From Hypholoma sublateritium FD-334 SS-4 (lineage: Eukaryota; Basidiomycota; Agaricomycetes; Agaricales; Strophariaceae): 64,000 bases of DNA. The notes beneath the pieces are model-generated. The model saw only the letters and a program-made list of their open reading frames with translations. It made no database searches and was not told the origin of the DNA. Below, in pieces: positions 11,974 through 24,080 of the stretch. The stretch is taken from positions 739,427 to 803,426 of the forward strand of contig KN817522.1 of NCBI GenBank assembly GCA_000827495.1, read 5' to 3'. Position 1 is the first letter of the stretch. Each line of letters opens with the position of its first letter. Made by a program: the position numbers and the translations under genes.

Positions 11974-14900
11974 ATGTCGGCGCAGTCAACACACCCTGAG
12001 CCTCCGCTTAACCCTATTACACCGATATCATGGGAAGGAGACAAGATGTGCGTATCCCTGCTATCGCTTGTCATCGTGTGGCCCTACTCACGCCATTGTT
12101 TGTTTTCTCTCCGCCATATCCGCCCCATCTTGACCCCGATGCCTGCACCACGTTCGTGTGCACAGGTTCAACATCTATATCCACGATTACTGCTCCAAAC
12201 GAGGCTTTCGTAAAACAGCAAGGGAGCTCATGCAGGAGGCCGAAATTTCAGCCGATGCTGCACCTCCCATCAACGCCCGACAGGGCCTACTATTCGAGTG
12301 CGTTCTCGACTCACTCCCCTTTGTCTGCTTCTCGCGAACTTTCTTCGGCTAATTGCGTGCTTGGCCAGGTGGTGGAGTGTCTTTTGGGTGCTCTTCCAAG
12401 CAAAATCAAACGGTGGCGGGTCGGAAGACGGGCTAGTGTATATCCATGTGCGCTGATTTCTTTATCTTCCTGTCTGCACATGTGTGCGGGCATATGCAGA
12501 TAGCTCATGCCGTTTCATCACGTACAGCATCAGGCGGCGCAACGTCAGAGACTAGCCACTGCAAACCAAATGCCCGCTCCGCTACCGATTGGTAGCCAAC
12601 CCTCGCAGCCGCCCCAGCCACCCCAACAGCAGCCTCCGATAAACCGCCTGCCGAACGGTTTACCGCCAAGTAACATGCAGCCGGGGATGCAGCGACCCCC
12701 GTCAACATACCTCACCAATGGTGCGATGCCGAACGGTGTGAGTATGAACCCGGCGATGGGCGGTCAGCCGCAGCCGCAGCCTGGGCAACCAATGCCGCCA
12801 GGCGCAACGATGAATTTTGGAGGCATGGGCCCTCATCCTCCACAACCAAATGGCATGCCTAGTGCCGGTCCTGGTCCGGTAGGCCCGCCTCAACCACAGC
12901 AACCCCCACAAGGCATGTCAAATCAACCTATGCCGTTCGGAATGCAACAGGGCCAGCAGCGTCCACCGTCGATGATGAATGGCATGTCAGCGCAGCCTCG
13001 AGGGCCGCCCAACGGAGGCCCATTTCACGGAAGTCCGACCATGGCGCATTCGCCACAGCATAATGCCGGGACCCCCGGACACTCCGCACAACCTGGACAG
13101 CCCCAACCTGGGCAACCTGGACATCCTCAAGGTGGTCCTGGGCAGCCAGCAATGTCACAGCTAGGAGGACCATCACCACATATGGCGCCGATGAACAGGG
13201 TCGGCGGAATGATGCCGCCGAATGGCGGCCCTCCTGGTATGAGCCCGATGAATAATGGACAGCCTCAGATGCAGCAACAAGGACCACCGACACCAGGATA
13301 TCAACACCAGCAGCCCCTCAATCAAGGTGGACGACCGCCAAGTCGGACGACCACGCCGCGAAGTGGGATGATGCCTAACCCGAGTCCGTCGCTTGCCGCG
13401 AGACAAACTCCTGGTGGTCCCCTTGGGATGGCGCCTGCTGGCCAGAGTTCGATGGGTATGGCTGGCGGTATGGGTGGGAACAATGGCATGATCTCTGGGA
13501 GTACCGACCAGATGAACCACGAGATAATGCAAATACCGCAGAACATCTTAAACTCGCTCAAAGGTGAACTTAGAATTGAGGACAAAGACATCTCGAATTT
13601 GAGCAACCCGGAAAAGGTATGTGTTATCGTCTTTTTCGTTGGCAGTGAATTTCGCCTTCACTGCTTTTTGCCCTGTCGATCGCGTTATAACGATCGGCGT
13701 TTTATTTCCTTTGTTCCCCATATTCCCGATCACATTTGATCGCCCGCGTGGAATTTGGCTCCTTTTCGAGACATTTGCTTCCATCTCCATCTCAAGCAGC
13801 GTTGACTCATTCTACTTCATAATCTAGCATAGGATAGTCCTCGCTTGGAGGCAGCGGCAGCAGAAACCGCCTGGAATGATGCCAGCGCCTGGCCAACCTG
13901 GTCAGCCCCAACAACGACCGGGACAGCCCCCCCAGCAAAGAAGCAAGCGGAGTAGTACATCGCCTAGCGAAGAGGTGCGTCGTCAACTAACTTGTCCTGA
14001 TTGATTTGGGTGATCTCACGGCGACTGCAGCATGAAACATTGCCGCGCAACGAAGCATCCCCTCCTGATCGCAAACGTGTGCGACGGTCGCCTGGCGAGC
14101 CGTCGGGGCTTGGCCCTATGCCATATTCGACTCCGCCACTTCCCGGTCAGCAGCAACCAGGGCCGCCTGGCCAGCCACCGATGACGCCTCAGCAGCAGCA
14201 GCAACAAATGACCTCTATGATGATGATGCGCAGCGGGATGATGAATGGAGGAATGCCGATTGGCGCTGGAGGACCTGGCGGAGGACCGCCGCCGCCACAG
14301 CAGCAACAACACTCAGGACTGCAGCCGCCGCAAATTGGCGGGCCGCCTGGAGGGATGCCACCCGGGATGATGCAGATGGGGCATGCGCCAGGTGCAATGA
14401 TGTCGCCTCAGCAACAGCAGATGCATGTGCGTGGTTTTTTCGCGGTATTTGATTTCTCTAGTCATGTTTTTCACTTTTCTTTTACTGCCATCGTCGAACG
14501 TTTTTCTGACTTGTATTGGTCAGCAGCAGCAGCAGCAGGCGAACCAACAACAACAAGCCCAACAGCAAGCCCAGCAGCAGCAGCAGGTGCAAGCCCAACA
14601 TCAAGCCCATCAACAACAACAGCAGTTCCTCCGAATGCAAAAACAAGGTGGTCCGGAACTTACGTTTAATCCAGGCGCTCCAAGTGGCTCGGGGCCTCCG
14701 TTCAGCAACCGCCTGCAGAATAAGCCATCAATGTCTGGCATGATGCCTCCCCCATCTCCTGCTATGAATGGCCCGCCAAAGGACAATAAACAGGACGCAA
14801 ACAATGGAAACAAACCGCCTAGCGGCAACCCTCTGCCTAACGGTCAGCAGCAGCCAGGCCACAACCCAGACGGGTCTCCAAGAAATCAACCGCCTGGCGG

Positions 14901-15219
14901 TCCATCAGGCAGCGGCACCGCCCCGCCTACCCCCGTTCCGAGTAACCAACCGATCCCTCAACAACAGCAACAACAACCACCTCCACCTCCAAGTCATCCC
15001 AATATGATGTCGGCGTCATTACTTGGAATGCCGCCCTCGGGCGGTGGCTTGGGTCCTGGCGACATGAACCTCTTTGACAACGCGTTCATGGACATAGGCT
15101 CAGAATTCGATGCCTCGACGCTCTTCCGGCCTGATGGGGACATTAACTTCGAGCGCGATTTCGGACAGTGGTTTAACCCGGACGATGCAGGGCTTGGCGC
15201 AGGTCTGGATATGAAATGA
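11974..15219 (+). CDS. LisH/LUFS-domain transcriptional regulator (Flo8/SSDP-like)
   Basis: The N-terminus, rebuilt over three introns, carries a LisH motif (FNIYIHDYCSKRGFRKTA...LMQEAEIS). It is followed by the hallmark WWSVFWVLFQAKSNG, which together form the LUFS domain (LEUNIG, Flo8, SSDP). This domain is known to mediate oligomerisation and co-regulator binding in nuclear factors controlling adhesion and development. The rest (about 870 residues in total) is Pro/Gln/Gly/Met-rich, with poly-Q runs near 14170-14200 and 14522-14632 and a basic patch (RKRVRRSP). The C-terminus is a conserved acidic/aromatic block (LFDNAFMDIGSEFD, FRPDGDINFERDFGQWF), probably for activation. The start is the first ATG before the LisH exon. 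One intron (13617-13827, 211 nt) is far longer than usual and is shared with the downstream duplicate at 17982-18992. Confidence 0.85.
13617..13827 (+). other. Long conserved intron with two GATC-type hairpins
   Basis: This 211-nt intron of the LUFS regulator carries two inverted repeats: CGATCG, 8-nt loop, CGATCG (13677-13696), and CGATCA, 4-nt loop, TGATCG (13727-13742). Both recur at the same places in the paralog's intron (18159-18363). The 3' half of the two introns is about 90% identical by eye. This suggests either a recent duplication or selection on RNA structure. Confidence 0.6.
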
Positions 15220-17981
15220 CTTCGTGACGACCCTTCGGGCATGGGGTTGCACACACAATGAGCCCACTGATCATGATGGTGCGATGTGTTGGTCAGTTCA
15301 TCTTTTCTTCTGGCGATGGACGTTGTATTTCCGTTCTTTCCTACGACTCGTTGCCTCCGCTGAGGCGGAATACGGTCTCGCTTGGGGGCGGTTTAAATTA
15401 TCCTTTCCTTTTCCTATGTGTTCCTCTTCTTTTTTTGCCATCGGCACCCGCCCGTTCCTCGCGGCTCCTGGCCAATCACTACAGCCCACATACACACGGC
15501 TCTGGAATCGCTCCACTATTCCCACAAAAGCCTTCACCCGCAGCGTTCGCAATATGTGCGTCCTCTGTTACTGGTTCGTCTCACATAGCTACTGGTTCAC
15601 CCCCCAAGTTTAGATCCCGTCTTATCTTTCCTTCCACCCCGTTGTTTTGATCCGTCGTTCCACCCTTTCTCACTGTTGTTTTAACATACTTTTATTACCC
15701 CAACCCCCAGATTACATGCCTACCTCACTCTCGGATTTCGTCCGCCGCATCTCTGGGTCCTCTTTTTCCATTGTTCCTTCCGCTATCAGTCGCTATCTTG
15801 GTTTCCGCTATTACCCTATCTTTTCGTACCTCCTCAGCTGTCAGCTCACATTTCCGCGCCATACTATGTAGAGCTACACATAAATATCTTTCCCTTTTTG
15901 ATACCTTGCTCGCTTTTTATTCGCCAGATCTTCTAATCTTCCTTCGTCCTTCTTTCTTGTGTTATTTGGTTCCCTTTGTCCTAACCTACTCATTCGTCTT
16001 GTGCTTTCGCCCTTGGTTCCGCTCTGACTCTATCTGTCTCGTCATAATTTCTACTCACATGTACAACCTCATTTGAATTATTATTCTGGACGCCATCTCG
16101 TCTTCGCGTCACCAATCCGACTCCGCGGCCTTCTTGGCATGAGAATCAGATAGCAGAAAACCATTCAATTCAGGACCGAAAGCCGAGGACTCATCGATGT
16201 CTATCCAATGCCCAACTTTGACGGCTGAATGTTAGAACTTCGCGGTGTGCATGATGATTGTAATGGTCACATTGGCATTGGCTACTGGGCTGCTGGTCTG
16301 TTTTTGAGCGCCCGAAAGGAACAACATTGGGCGTCGGTCCCTGCATTTGTCTATCTTTACGTGCTGCCCTTATCATGAAGTCATACCTCAGGGGAGTTTT
16401 ATAGGGCTGAATGATCGGACGGACGAGAGCATGGGACAAGAATACATCACAAGGTCTATGCTTGTATCCGCGCTGCTGGTATCTTCACAGCATCCATGGC
16501 ACCATGGGAAATGTGCGTGGCTAAATCCACGGAACCGGTCATCTAATTTTGTGGCTTATTCCCTGTTTTCCTATTTTATTTCTTCGAATTTAAACGCTGT
16601 GGGACTTTCAACGGCATGCTTCGCTCTAGGCCTGCCTATTCCGAGGCCGTAATCTGAGCAGGGCGCACGTCGTTGACAATTGGCGGGCAGATGCGCCTCA
16701 GCCGCATCACGCAATCCTTCGAGGCACTTGACTGGCAGCTGGACGGCGTTGGACCGCTATACGACCATTCTTTTTCGCATGGATACATGTAATAATATGC
16801 ATGTTAGTCACACAGAGTGGGAAATTACAGTGAGCACACCGACCGTTCGACGCGATATATGGGACCCAAAGTACTTCAAGTTAACTTATCTTAAGGGACC
16901 CTAGTGTAGAACGTAGTGGCACTCGTTTACAGGGTAAGGTATCTTTCAATGATGGCCGCAAAGATTAATTAAATGAAATTGCCAATATGGGTTAGCCGGC
17001 ATTTGCCATGCCAGTGCCACAAATGGGGAAGACTGTGGATATAATTAAGCGCCCTTCAGGGTGAGGCAACCAGGCGCCCATGCGACTCGGACACCAGAAG
17101 GAAAATTCGAGGATTTCCCAGTGAGCGCTTGGTAAATTCGCTGGTGTCTTCATCATATTTCCATCTGGGCAAGTGGGACTTTGGCAGAACAAGTCATAGG
17201 GCAGGTCATGGTACACGAGACTCGAGTCTCCGACACTCTTGCACACTTTGGTATTAATCTTGATTGATCCCGGCCTCAATTGGCACCCGGGTCCATTACC
17301 TTCTCATATGTAACTTCTCACTCCACACCTCCAAAGCAGCTGCCTGCAGTGCCAGCATGAATCTCAACTGTATCTAGAGAAAATAGTCCACGGGAAAGGT
17401 GTAAGATGCAAACTGGTTTGGACCAAATTTATGAGATGTCAGATTTCATTCTGCGCAACTTTCATGTGGCATCCTATTGTCAAGATTGATGAGGCCTGAG
17501 GCCTGAGGGCCGGACCCTGTCTTGTCGCACACAGAGTTTGATCATCATATAAGCGCCCATGGGCTAGTAGGCGCCCTTATAGCTTAAGGCAAAACTCAGA
17601 AAGAAAATATATACATAGAGAACGCAGACCTCCAAGCGCTCATTTGTGTTCTGTCATCGATACATTAAATTCGGAAATGAATTAAATTCCAGTGGATGAA
17701 GAATAAATGAGGCCAAGTCGAAGATAATTTTACGCAAAGACTCGGATCACACAGGATCATAAGCACACCAACTGTGTCTTGTTATCGATCCTTTTTTCTG
17801 ATCTTTGCGACCACAATTCGTCAATCCACACTGGCCTCTTACCACCAGCACAAACTGTCCACTTGTAGCCTCATACATTCACATTCAGAGTCCTATCGCT
17901 CTCTCACTCTTGTTTCTATCTCGGACTCTCGCATAGAGTATAGATTCCACAATCAAAATTACCGTGGAGATCACAGGCACG
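15220..17981. other. Long intergenic region, 3' of LUFS gene and 5' of its paralog
   Basis: About 2.8 kb without a supportable gene. The first 850 bp are pyrimidine-rich and probably 3' UTR and flank of the LUFS gene. The remainder is AT-richer. A 21-bp motif at 17540-17560 recurs at 19520-19540. Confidence 0.5.
17540..17560 (+). repeat. 21-bp motif, copy 1
   Basis: The core CATATAAGCGCCCAT with upstream GATCAT occurs here, about 420 bp before the paralog's ATG. It recurs with one mismatch at 19520-19540. Confidence 0.5.
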
Positions 17982-18992
17982 ATGAGTGAAGAGAATGCGG
18001 CTCAGCAACCCGGTGGGACGGGCGGAAGCAATGGCATAATTCATTTGAGCACCTTGGACCAGGAAATAATGCAAATACCTCAGGACATGTTGAACACCAT
18101 CAAGGGCGAGCTAGGCTATTCGGACAGGGATATATCGAATCTGAGCAACGCAGACAAGGTATGTTCTATTGTATTTTCTCTGGTAGTATATTTCGTCGTT
18201 ATTGGTGTTCCTGTCGATCGTTTTGTAACGATCGACCTTTTACTTCCATGTTCCCCATGATTCCGATCACATTGATCGCCCGCGTCGAATTTGGCTCCTT
18301 TTCGAGACATTTGCTTCCGTCTCCATCTCGAGCAACGCTTACTCATTCAACTTCATAATCTAGCGTAGGATAATCCTCACTTGGAGGCAGCGGCAGCCCA
18401 GGGTATTAGTTAATAGTATCTCTAATCATGTTTTCCACATCATTGAAGGCTTAATATATAGCAACGGCAATCGGAACAAGTTCAACAGAATCTGCAGCAA
18501 GATGCTTCCGGTGCACAGAACCAGCAACTTTCAAATATGATGCAAAACCTAAACCTAACGCAAATTCAAACCGGCAGCGGAGAATCGAGTCAGGGTGCAA
18601 CAGTCGGATACCAAGGACAGCAACCCATGACGACACAACAGCAGCAGAACTCACCTACGACGATGAGTGCCGGGATGATAAACGGAGCAGTGCCGTTTGG
18701 TGCTGGTACTGGCGGAGGACCGCCCAGAAACCCTCTTCCCAACGGCGACCAGCACCAGCACCAGCCCAGCCCAGATATAATGTCGACATCACTACTTGGG
18801 ATGCCACCCTCGGGTGGTGGCCTAAGTTCTGACGACATGAGGCTCTTTGACAACGCGTTCATGGACATAGGCTCAGAATTCGATCCCTCGACGCTCTTCC
18901 GGCCTGATGGGGACATCAACTTTGAGCGCGATTTTGGACAGTGGTTCATCCCCGACGATTCAGAGCTCGGCGCAGGTCTCGATATGCATTGA
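17982..18992 (+). CDS. LUFS-less paralog of the LUFS regulator (partial duplicate)
   Basis: Three exons give an intact protein of about 240 residues. It starts MSEENAAQQPGGTGG, then matches the middle of the upstream regulator (EIMQIPQDMLNTIKGEL, DISNLSNADK). After the 205-nt intron it continues RRIILTWRQRQ, like HRIVLAWRQRQ in the parent. A second intron (GTATTA...ATATAG, 18408-18461 region) leads into a Gln/Asn-rich stretch. It ends with the same C-terminal block (LFDNAFMDIGSEFD, FRPDGDINFERDFGQWF). The whole N-terminal LisH/LUFS part and most Pro/Gln-rich sequence are absent. Because the intron is retained, this was a DNA-level duplication and not a retrocopy. It could compete with the parent for partners bound by the C-terminus; this is inference. 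Intact frame and splice sites argue against simple decay. Confidence 0.75.
18159..18363 (+). other. Paralog copy of the hairpin-bearing intron
   Basis: This 205-nt intron matches 13617-13827. It keeps CGATCG, 8-nt loop, CGATCG (18215-18234) and CGATCA, 3-nt loop, TGATCG (18264-18278), while the loops themselves differ. Confidence 0.6.
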
Positions 18993-19519
18993 TTCTGCGA
19001 CGACTCCTCCGGCCGGTGAGAGTGTCAACGACCCAGCCAAATACAGCTTTCACTTACGCGGTGTCTAGGCTTAAACCTGGCTCTTTCAGATATAAGCAGA
19101 GAAGAACCGGGCTTACACGGGCATGCGCACACGATCATTATCATGGCCCACGTATGCACGGCATTGGACGTTTGTGATTAATAACCTATCTCACCCGCAT
19201 GCCCGTAGTAGTAGTCTGCTTATCAAGTCGTCTCACATATGTACCTACTATTTCCTTTTTCGCTGTTGTTTACATGCATACCATTACCTGACCCGTGCTA
19301 CGCCCGGGAATTCCGTGAATCATCGGCAAATCATCTTCGCTTGCGAATCCGATGGGGATAATTATCGCGACTCGGGAGGATGGGACGTGATTTCCTAGGG
19401 AGAGTATACAGGTAGCTCGCCTTTTTATTAATCTACTCCGGTAGAGGCAATAAATTTCTAGAGCCGTTTCAAGTTCAGGGTTTGTTTGGACGGCGCCTGT
19501 CATGTTACCATATTGCCGA

Positions 19520-19540
19520 GATCACCATATAAGCGCCCAT
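19520..19540 (+). repeat. 21-bp motif, copy 2
   Basis: Second copy of the motif at 17540-17560 (GATCAC then CATATAAGCGCCCAT), same orientation, about 530 bp after the paralog's stop. Confidence 0.5.
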
Positions 19541-20114
19541 ATTCTTGGTTCTGAGTCTGACACACCTCTGCGCAGGGTGTATTTGAACTCAATAGCATAT
19601 AAATATACACAATAGGTAGAACGCGAATTTATCTTCGCGCTTTACACCCACTTCACTTTCTACGCAGGTCGAAGGTGTAATTTGTACGAGTCTAAAATTA
19701 GAAATAAGTAAGTCAGCAGCGCCTACTCTTCTCCTCTCTTTACATTTTCATTTCAATCTTTGCGCCTCATCAAGAAATCATCGACATCAATCAACAACGA
19801 TTCTACTTTCCCCCTATCTTCCACCTCGATTCCACCGAGAAGCGTGGAGACTAACCGCACTTCCCGTGTAAATTACAAGCGCAACTATCGATGTCGCGGC
19901 GATGCCTACATCGCAGTCGTCGTGCCCTCTAAATTTGCGCCCTTGTTTCCCTCGCATCTCCGCACCAGACATGCAAATATTCACCCATGCGCGTTCGCCA
20001 GCGCCTTGGTTTACGCATCCGGTACCCACACCCCCTAAGGCCTCGCGCCCATTTCCCCTTCCATGTAGAGCCCATAACCACGGGTCACGAGAGCCGGGGA
20101 AAGCAATTGCCGCC

Positions 20115-20134
20115 TGGTGGTGGTGGTGGTGGTG
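20115..20134 (+). repeat. (TGG)n microsatellite
   Basis: Six perfect TGG units in the GC-rich intergenic region. Confidence 0.7.
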
Positions 20135-21253
20135 TGCACATAGCCGTCTCCGTCGGGCGCCTGCCCGCGCCCGCGGCGACCCGCGAGGCATAAGCGTGCT
20201 TGCGACCCGGAGGAAACCATCTTCCGACCGCTGGCTGGGTCGTGCCGCACGCGCGGCGCGACAATGGACATCCCCTGTGAAATGGCACTTATCCGACGCC
20301 CTCGAGTCGACTCGACTCGTGATGCGCCGGTTCGCGCTATGTCCAATCCGTCATCATTTCCGGGTGGGTGTCGTACGTTGCGCTGCATGTGCCATGTACG
20401 TTGTGGCAGAACTTAGACTACGCGGTGGGCAGGGCAGGGCAGGGCAGGCAGGCGCGTTGCGCCAGGCCACTGACATCTGACCACCGCAACGGCATGCCAC
20501 TGGCTTCGCGTTGCTCGCACAACCCCATCGCCATGCCGCCGCGACATGCCGAGCGAAGTGGCGCCAAAAGCCACACGTCAAGGCAGCTAGGCAATAATCG
20601 CCCTGGGCGCGACGCGAAACTTTATCTGCGCATCTGGCAAACGAGCCAAGCCTGCGCCGCGCGCGAATTGCGAAAAGAGTATTTACAAGCGCACTCCGCG
20701 GCGCCAGTTTACGCGCGCGCATCGAACGCGCGGAACGGGGATATATACAAGAAAACGTCTGCGGTACGGTGTGGCTACAGATGCGGCGCGGCGCGCGCCG
20801 GGATATGCGGGGTGGCGGTCGTGGGCGGTACGGTGTCGGTGTCAGTGGTGGTGGTGGAGGTGCTGTGCGAGGCGGGCGGGAGATGCGGTGCGGTGCGGTA
20901 CATAAGTAGACATTGGATGCAGGCAGCAGACGGGGTATAAGTACGTCGGCGGGCGGGCGCCGGGCTTTTGTGGGTGTATATGGCAGGCAGGCAGGTGTGT
21001 CTAGGCAGGCAGCGGGCAGCAGGGCAGTGGCAGTAACGACAGGACAGACGAAAGACGGATGTGCGAAAAAAGAAAGGAGAAATGGAAGCAGAGCGGCAGC
21101 GGACAGCAAAGGATAGTCCCAAAAGAAACACGAAAGAGAAAAAGAGGAAATCTAGTCCGAGGCAGGCAGGCATGGTAGGGTGGGCAGGTCAGGCAGGCAG
21201 CGCGTCTCTCCGCGCGCATACTGTACACCAAACGACAGCCGTGTAGCGGGCGC

Positions 21254-24080
21254 TCACCGCCCGATGTCCGCGTCGGCGGTCGTGATCGACAGCAGCGGCG
21301 TGCTCGCATTATTCGCGCGCGTCATATTCCCAATATTCGGCACCCCGCGCGGCATCATCCCGCTCCCGCTCCGCGGGCGGCCCATCGTGCCCACCCCGCC
21401 GCCGGGGCCCAGCCCGCCACCCTGCTGCCACACCGGCGTCGCATACCCCAGCGGCGCGCTGTCGCTCCGCGCGCGGCTCGACTTCTTCGGCACCGCGAGG
21501 CTGCTCGCGCCGCCGCCACCTCCGCCGCCGGGGGAGGATACGGAGGACATCAGCGCGAGCGCATCGCCGCTCCCGCCGGGCGTACCATTCACGCCCATGC
21601 TGCGCTCGTCGAGCCGCTGGCGCTTCGCCGAGCCGCGGCCGGAGGGCGCGTCGTGCGCGCCGCCGTCGTCGAATAGGTCCATCGGGGCGAGCGCGCTGCC
21701 CGGCGACGGCGGCTGCTGCCCCTGCTGCCCGGGCGGCCCGCTGCCGCTGCCCGCGCCCCCGCCGGCGTCCCCGCGGAAGCCGCCGTGGGGGTGCTGGAAG
21801 CTGTGCTGCCGCGAGAGCGCGTGCGGGTGCTGCTGCTGCTGTGCGTGATGTTGCTGGTGCTGTTGTTGCTGCTGCTGCTGCGGCGCAGGGAAGTCCGCGG
21901 CGGTGGGGCTCGAGTTCGGGCTGCCGAGCGTGTGCATCGTGTGCATGCCCATCGTCGCGAGGGGCGGCGGATAGCGCGACGTCGACGTCGGCGAGGTGAT
22001 GTAGATATTCGGGCTCTCCGCGGCCTCGAGGAGCTCCGTCGGGAACGGGGGCACTGCATATACGCACAAACAAAAGCTAGTCAGATGAACTGCGATGCAC
22101 GGCGAGGGTGGGCGAGACGCACCGCTGCCGGGGAAGCGCATGCCGACGACGTCCCACAGGCGCCCGACGACGCTGACGAGCTTCTCGACCTTGCGCCGCT
22201 CCGCGGCGAGCTGGTCCCACATGCGCGCGTTCTCGTCGCGCATTGCGCTGAGCTGCGCCGCGACCTGGGTCAATAAGGGAAGGCATCAGTAAGTATCCGC
22301 GCGTTCTCGCCGTCGGGGATCATATGGCGCTCACCTCGCCGGGGAGCTCGACGCGGTGCTTGACGCCCGGGTCGGGCTCGAGCGCCTTGCGCTTGATCTC
22401 ATCAAGCAGGTCTGGGCGCCCGCGCAGGAACTTGGTATGTGAAAACTCCCACGTCTGCGCGTCCGTCGACGTGCGCTGGGCGCGCGGTGTCTGATCGGGG
22501 CGCTCGTGAGCAGGTGGAATAGGGGCTGCACGTCAGGCACGCTTACCCGGTTGATCTTGTGGAACCCGTACATGTTCAGCTGCCGCACGAAGCTCGAGAA
22601 CTGATCCGGCACGGTCAGCGAGCCGGCTACATGTGCAGGAGCGCGCGAACGTACGTTGTTGTGCTTAAAGTGCCCGCCGAGGATGCTGCGGCTGAACTCG
22701 CCGACGTTGGACACGACGAAGGACGTGCCGAGCTCGGTCCACGCGATGAACTGCGTCGATTTGGGGTCGTTGATCATCCTGCGGAGACGCCGTGGTAAGC
22801 AGGGGTGCAGGCATGAGAGACGAAAAAACAGATCCGCCGAGATAGAAGACAGGCGTGTAAGAAGACACGGGGCACGCGGGGACGGTATCGGGGGTAGCTG
22901 CCTGCCCGCCGATATCACGAGCCGTGCGCGGCCTCAAAAGCCAGCTCCATCGATTCTGCGTGTGCACGTCCCAGCCCCAACCCCACGATGGACTCTCCTA
23001 GCACAGCACACATCGCACAGACCCGCATACAGCGACATCTGTGGCGCCAAGACGCCTCGCGTGCACCCGCGCTGAACGAGGGGGCGGGTGGCCACGTGCG
23101 CGGATGGCTACACGCTGCGCCCGCGCTGCCACCAGGCGCAAGAGCGCCCTCGCGCGCGGGCAGAACCCGCGAGCGGCACCGCTGGATGAGCCAGCTCGGC
23201 GCGATCGGATAACGGAAGGGCGGAATAAGCTCGCAGGGACGCCGCGCGGTGGGAATGGCGGCGATCATTTCGCGGGGCGCGACGCGGGGATCTGACAGGC
23301 GAGAGGAGAGACTCACTGGTAGAGCTTGGTGACAAAGTTGTTGGTGGCGAGGGGCTTGCCGAGGACGGTCATGGAGCCACCGACGCCCTGCATGACATTG
23401 AACGAGTCCTCGCCGCTCGCAGAGCCGCTGCCGTCGACGGGGCTGCCGTTGCCGACGCTGTTGGTGCCGGCGCTGGGGGCGGGGGCGCCGTAGGGGGTAC
23501 GGGCGTCGAGGTCGTCGTAGGAGACGGCAGAGGCGAGCTCCATGGCTGCGTCGCGGGCCTCGTCGTCGTACATGGCCTCCTCGACGAGGGGCGAGCCGAC
23601 GGAGACGGTGTTTATGCTGAGGCCGGCGGGGGGCGCGGGTGCGGGGGACGCATTGGTGAAGCTGCGCTTGCGGGGGAGCTGGGAGGACGACGCGGACGAC
23701 GAGCGGGAGGGCGCGGGGGTGCGGCGGGGGTCGTAGGCCTGGGGGTGCTGGTGCTGGTCGTCGTAGTGGGGGCTCTGCTGGCCGCTGGCGGGGTCGAAGG
23801 CGAAGGGGTGGTGGTGGTGGAGATGGTGGGCGAAGGGCGCGGACGACGGGCTCGGGGGCGCGGGCGCTGTGATGGGCGAGATGTTCGTCGGCGAGGCGAC
23901 AGAGAGGGAGGAGAGGTTGAGGGTGAGGTTTGTGGTCCGTGCGGCGTCGTGGAAGTAGTGGGGGTAGTGGTCCCACTGCTGCTGGCGCTGCTGGTAGTGG
24001 GGATCCATGGCGTAGTTGTCCATCCCGTCTGTATTTACGTCGCGCCCATGGGGATCCTCCTCACTTTTTGCCATCTCCAC
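21254..24080 (-). CDS. HSF1: Heat shock transcription factor (HSF-type DNA-binding domain)
   Basis: This nuclear activator of chaperone genes binds nGAAn repeats as a trimer. Exon 1 (about 255 residues, from MEMAKSEEDP) ends inside the DNA-binding domain at NNFVTKLYQ. After a 538-nt intron (22779-23316) the domain continues MINDPKSTQFIAW, FSRSILGGHFKHNN, then FSSFVRQLNMYGFHKINR across two more introns. These are all core HSF residues, with the recognition helix around SFVRQLNMYGFHK. A coiled-coil trimerisation segment follows (AAQLSAMRDENARMWDQLAAERRKVEKLV). The C-terminal 265 residues are Gly/Ser/Pro-rich with a poly-Q/His run encoded near 21840-21880. Total is about 670 residues. The long N-terminal extension before the domain is His/Pro/Ser-rich. 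The first intron is far longer than the others in the gene. A second in-frame ATG lies two codons downstream. Confidence 0.93.

Larger units (their letters stand above)
18993..21253. other. Intergenic; AT-rich then strongly GC-rich
   Basis: No supportable gene. From about 20050 the sequence becomes GC-rich and low in complexity. It contains a (TGG) run at 20115-20134 and four GGG runs with CA loops at 20427-20445. Long open frames here, including one of 251 codons on the minus strand (20354-21109), have Pro/Arg/Ala-biased composition and no family features. I treat them as composition shadows. The last part is the 3' flank of heat shock factor. Confidence 0.5.

Noticed and set aside
20354..21109. 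251-codon open frame on the minus strand
   Set aside because: Pro/Arg/Ala-biased composition in GC-rich repetitive DNA, no domain, and overlapping frames open on the other strand.
22915..23976. 353-codon open frame on the minus strand
   Set aside because: It is a different frame of HSF exon 1 and its long intron; the HSF frame is supported by the DNA-binding domain.
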